64,000 bases of DNA from Chelonoidis abingdonii (taxonomy: Eukaryota; Chordata; Testudines; Testudinidae), in the NCBI RefSeq assembly GCF_003597395.2, contig NC_133777.1, positions 55,346,687-55,410,686 of the forward strand, in the 5' to 3' direction. Position 1 is the stretch's first letter, and every line of letters starts with the position of its first letter. The notes beneath the pieces were generated by a model that saw nothing but the letters and a program-made list of their open reading frames with translations, did no database searches and was not told the DNA's origin. Below are positions 60,059-64,000 of this stretch, in pieces. The translations under genes were made by a program, and so were the position numbers.

Positions 60059-63000
60059 AGTGAGCTAACCAGTCCTGCTTTCTAGATCTTTTATAGAGGA
60101 CGACATCCCAAAAGTTTAGTAACACGTGTCATATGGGACAACTTTCTCTTTTCTATTCCTCTTTCACTAAACTCTTACTTGTGTTTAAACCCTGTGAGCA
60201 TGAGGGAGTATATTGAGTCAGGCTGCATTTCGTCTTTTTAATTCCCAACATTCCTTGTATATTTTTCCAGTATTCTTATCTTTGCTATTTCCCTTGACTT
60301 CAGACCAGACTGTCAGATCTAACACTTTCATTCTTAAATTGATGGACATTTCTCCAGTAACTACCTGGATTATTACACACAGCAGTGTCATTAGAAATGC
60401 ACCACATGCAATTCATAGTTCTTACTCAGTCTGTCCGGCTCTCCCATTTTATATGGACAGGGTGCCCTCTCTTAAAACTCAATTAGGAGGCAGCTGAGGA
60501 GTCACAGGTACACTGGATCCTGTTCCTCTTAAAGGGGCCAGTTACAATTTTTCCCCTAATTTTATTTTGACTGTTAGCAACCTGAAGTCAAACAGTTAAG
60601 AGGTAGCTTTGATCTTGAACTTTGGTTGTGGGTACTGTGGTAGAGGCTGAATTTTGCCATGATACAGCCTTAAAAATAGCCATTGCAAAACTAAAACTCC
60701 TTTCTCTTCGTTAAATGTCCTCCCTCCAATTCTCCTTTAAAACCCATGACTCTTGATTAATAAAATAGTATGATCTCCTTAGTTCTCTTCTGCCACATCG
60801 CAACCACTTCCATATTTTGTATTGTATTTTTCTGTGTTAGATTTAAGCAGGTCCGATTTGATCTTAAAAGTAACACTGAATATATTTGTCATAAGTAACA
60901 TCTAACATTACTATATCTGAAAGAAAAATGGCTTTAGATTTACTTTGTGTATAGTCAATTTCACTCATTCACAGGCATAGTCAATTAAATAGGTTTATGT
61001 TCCACAGTGGAATTCACTAGCACAGAGCCAAGTGGTATCCCATTAACTTTTTAGTTAGATATTAGATCACATTGCAGGATTAGAATCTTAGCCCTTCCAC
61101 CCATCCCCCTTTTAAAAAAAATAATAAATTGAAAATAACTTGTGATTGTAAAACTACCAAAGCTAGCAGGAGCTGTTAGGCATTGGTGTAGCACCTGAAA
61201 CTCTTTTAACTTCATGTAAGTCAGTGCCATGCATGTGTGTGGAGCTCTGTTCAACACTGCAGAATTACTGGAATTTTATTTGGAAAATATGTGTTTGAAA
61301 TAATTTTCTGAAGTTTTTCTTTTTGCACCCTATTTTCAGTTTATGCAAATATTACCAATCTTTAGTTCCATAAGTTGTGGAGATTTTTTAGATTAATTTC
61401 CAGATTTTTTTGGCATATTACTTCTGCAAACTAATCTTTCATACCACAAAAAAAATTCAAAATGAACCAAACACTTGACTTATTAGTTCCTAACATAAGC
61501 AGAGCAACAGTTTATAAATACTATATGCTATTATAGATCTGCATATACATCCTGTCTTAAGATCCAGTGTAAACTTTGTGGTATGTTTCTGTGTATCGGC
61601 TTATTTATTTTTTGAGAGGTATTATAAAGGACTGATTTATGAGTTCTGTCCACTTCTAAGAATTATCTGGAATTTTAGATTCTGGATGCAAACTTACATT
61701 TGTGGACCATTTCATATTGATGATCTTAATTTACAGTCAAGAATACTGAGATCTGTTTTTTCTAAAGTTTCTGACTTGTATAGATATGTTAGGTATTTTG
61801 TGAACATCTGTCTGAATTATTTTTCCAGCTATGAATGGTTTCATGTAGTTTAGATTTGATTGTATAGAAACCAGACCTAAAAATGGTTTTGCTTGAGTCT
61901 ACTTTAAAATTAAATCTGTTTGTTTTTCCTTGTGCATTCTGCCAAAAAAGTGGGCACTATGCTGCCAGTTAATTTTTCCCTCCCAATGACTTCTGACCAG
62001 TGGCAAATGTTCATACCATAAGTCACTAGAGAGCCTAGAAAGAGAACAGAATGTCATCTAATGAGTTTTAACAGCCTACTAAACAAACTACTATACCACT
62101 TATTTTCCCTCCTGTCAACTAAACAGACTTGCAGAGAAGAAATTCTTAAAATATGCTTAGTTCTTGAGAACATCTAGTTTTGTGTTCGATGTAAAAGTTG
62201 ACAAAACTTGCACTACTCTAACTCTATGTCCATTGCTGCTGTTACCAAACGTCTGTTTTGTATCCATGACTTAATTACAGAAAGTGAAATTATTTTATAA
62301 CTTAAAATAACTGATTGAAAAACATAACCATCTCATCCAATAGTACTGATTATTCGGTTTATGCAGAATCATTATGTAATATAAGTAAGCAGATTGATAT
62401 ACTGTGCAATACCTCAAAAAAATAATAAATCTCTATTACATTTGACTCATTATCTTGGAAGTTAAGGTTGAGTCAGGCCATCCACACCAGTACCTTGTTT
62501 GTTTGTTCTCACTCAGCATATTTCTAAAATTTACCTTTTAAACTCTTTCATCTCTTCTGTTAAAAACTCTGAGCGCTCTTCAGGCACTGTGCTTTATATA
62601 AAATTATTAAAACTGATATACAGACTACCCTATGAAAATGAGAGAGTCTGTTGTTTTTATCTTTTTAAATGACATCCCATTTTCTCCATTCAATGCTAAC
62701 ACATAATCAGACCAATTTTCCATTCTCTAGTAGTAACAGTATCAGGCTATCCTGTTGGAAAATGTGAGTACAGGTCTAATTTTCACATTTTAGAATCAAC
62801 TCTTAAATATAGATATGCGTAAAATAGCGTATTAGTATTTTCACAATTGATCACTGTAATATGCTGAACATAGAATACATATAAACTTAAATTCATGGGG
62901 AAATGATACTATATAAAATCTTAACAGGTGGTATCATCTAACAAGCATGCCATTATTTCTTGATCTTTTATAGTACTTCTAATACATTGTAAGAGCTCAG

Positions 63001-63489
63001 GAAAATTCCCAAAGAAGAGCTTTAAAAAGTACTTCATGAGCTTAAGTAGAATCTTATCAGAGTTTTTTCCCATTTGAACTTCAAAGTCTCTACTGAGCAG
63101 GCTGAACAGAAGATTCATTTAGAAGTGAATGAGAGGAAATCTACATTTAAATGCTTAGCTCATGCTAATAAACCCACACTATTTTAGTATTCTACTCTCC
63201 AACAAGGACAACTAGCAAAAGCCAGTTAAATGGTTAAAGATGCCTGAAGACTTCAGTTTAACTTCATAATTAAATTATTGAATATGTCACTTTTTTAGTT
63301 AAGAAATTGTTCAAGTTATTTATTTGTGTTCAAATCCATATTTTGCCCATCATGTTTGGAACAAATATAAACTGTTATGCTAGTTAAAAATCTTGTTAAA
63401 AATGCCTGTCTAAATATGCACTACCAGGATACAGATGTGTATATACTTTAATTGCTACATAGTAACTCCAATTAGTCTTTGATTTATTT
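60059..63489 (+). other. MTMR10: MTMR10 intron 2 segment, nothing recognised
   Basis: AT-rich intron, searched for MTMR10 exon 3 and for repeats. Neither is evident. Open frames such as those at 60213-60497 and 61578-61853 have no recognisable domain. Confidence 0.55.
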
Positions 63490-63870
63490 TGCAGTGGAAA
63501 TGTAGGGCTTGAGAGATCATCTAGTCCAGCCTCTTGCATTTTGGCAGGACCAAGTACACCTAGACCAGTGGTGGGTGATCTGCGGCCTGTCAGGGTAATC
63601 TGCTGGCCAGCCGCCAGTTTGTTTACTGCCTGCAGTTCCCAGAGGCCGCAGAATGGTGAGCTGCAGCCACCGGGAGGTGCGGGTAGCCATGCAAATGTAA
63701 ACAAACTGTCTGGCGGCCTGCCAGCGGATTACTCTGATTGGCTGCAGGTTGCCCCCCACTGACCTAGACTATGCTTGGCAGGTTTTTGTCTAACCTGTTC
63801 TTAAAAATCTCTAGTAACAGGGATTCCACAGCCTCCATTGGAAGCCTGTTTCAGTGTTTAAGTATCCTAA
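63490..63870 (-). mobile_element. CR1-type LINE 3' end, minus strand, with a hAT insertion
   Basis: On the minus strand the 3' UTR of CR1 ends with aggctggactagatgatct and ccctacatttccact near 63490. The earlier part (aacaggttagacaaaaacct, about 63782-63803) lies on the other side of the hAT at 63566-63761. Removing the hAT and one acctagac copy restores continuity. Confidence 0.75.
63566..63761. mobile_element. Non-autonomous hAT with perfect 8-bp target duplication inside CR1
   Basis: Ends cagtggtgggtgatctgcgg and ggttgccccccactg are inverted at their tips. The exact octamer acctagac flanks both sides (63558-63565 and 63762-63769). The 196-base interior is partly palindromic (cagcggattactctgattgg against tcagggtaatctgctggcca) and has no coding sequence. 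Confidence 0.85.
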
Positions 63871-64000
63871 GGCCTGGTCTACACTATGCATTTAAACCGA
63901 TTTTAGCAGCGTTAAACCGATTTAACGCTGTACCCATCCACACTATGAGGCCCTTTATATCGATATAAAGGGCTCTTTAAATCGGTTTCTGTACTCCTCC
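63871..64000 (+). mobile_element. Harbinger element, left end, running off the window
   Basis: It starts ggcctggtctacactatgca after ctaa (a TAA-type target), and continues ttaaaccgattttagcagcg, then ttatatcgatataaaggg and cggtttctgtactcctcc. This is the reverse complement of 50924 down to about 50795, so it is the same Harbinger family in the opposite orientation. Only 130 bases are in view, so whether a Myb/SANT gene or transposase follows is unknown. Confidence 0.8.

Noticed and set aside
51323..64000. MTMR10 exon 3
   Set aside because: I looked for a segment encoding the expected EIVVNEVNFVRK start after an acceptor in phase 1 and found none. It probably lies beyond the right edge.

Overview
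This window is vertebrate nuclear DNA: spliced genes with GT-AG introns, a CpG-island promoter and dense interspersed repeats. The repeat spectrum (DIRS retroelements, CR1 LINEs, several generations of hAT and Harbinger DNA transposons, MIR-type SINEs and solo LTRs) fits a sauropsid, most likely a turtle. That placement is my inference from repeat families I recognise. No database search was run. 

Two protein-coding genes lie on the + strand. The first is the 3' half of TRPM1 (melastatin, a cation channel). Eight exons between 7145 and 34774 encode about 782 residues, from transmembrane segment S1 through the pore, the TRP domain, a coiled coil and the long C-terminal tail, ending in a stop. 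They include a 21-nt microexon (18720-18740) at the pore. All splice phases match and there are no internal stops, so the gene looks functional. The second is MTMR10, a myotubularin-related pseudophosphatase: a CpG island at about 46.6-47.3 kb, a first coding exon at 47162-47215 and a second at 51262-51322. The rest lies beyond the right edge. TRPM1 followed by MTMR10 on the same strand is the arrangement known at human 15q13.3. 

The rest is a layered record of mobile elements. From 1 to about 5.39 kb there is a decayed DIRS-type tyrosine-recombinase retroelement (gag, RT/RNase H, recombinase) whose recombinase end is repeated in inverted orientation at the left edge. The TRPM1 introns carry a solo LTR with a 4-bp target duplication (5.7-6.1 kb), two CR1 tails and a GC-rich hAT element. 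They also carry a 4-kb Harbinger transposon with two convergent broken genes, Myb/SANT and HARBI1-like transposase, at 13.6-17.6 kb. At 19.5-20.9 kb an internally deleted hAT sits inside an older palindromic MITE, and several small hATs have clear 8-bp target duplications. The 12.4-kb intergenic region holds MITEs and hairpins. MTMR10 intron 1 holds a 2.1-kb Harbinger derivative inserted into another repeat. Intron 2 holds a CR1 split by a solo LTR, a decayed BED-finger hAT transposase on the minus strand, and a CR1/hAT/Harbinger cluster that runs off the right edge. 

I found no tRNA, rRNA, CRISPR array or prokaryotic-style operon. I see no wholly new gene system. The most notable items are the inverted DIRS arrangement, the nested transposons with readable target duplications, the TRPM1 pore microexon and several strong hairpins.
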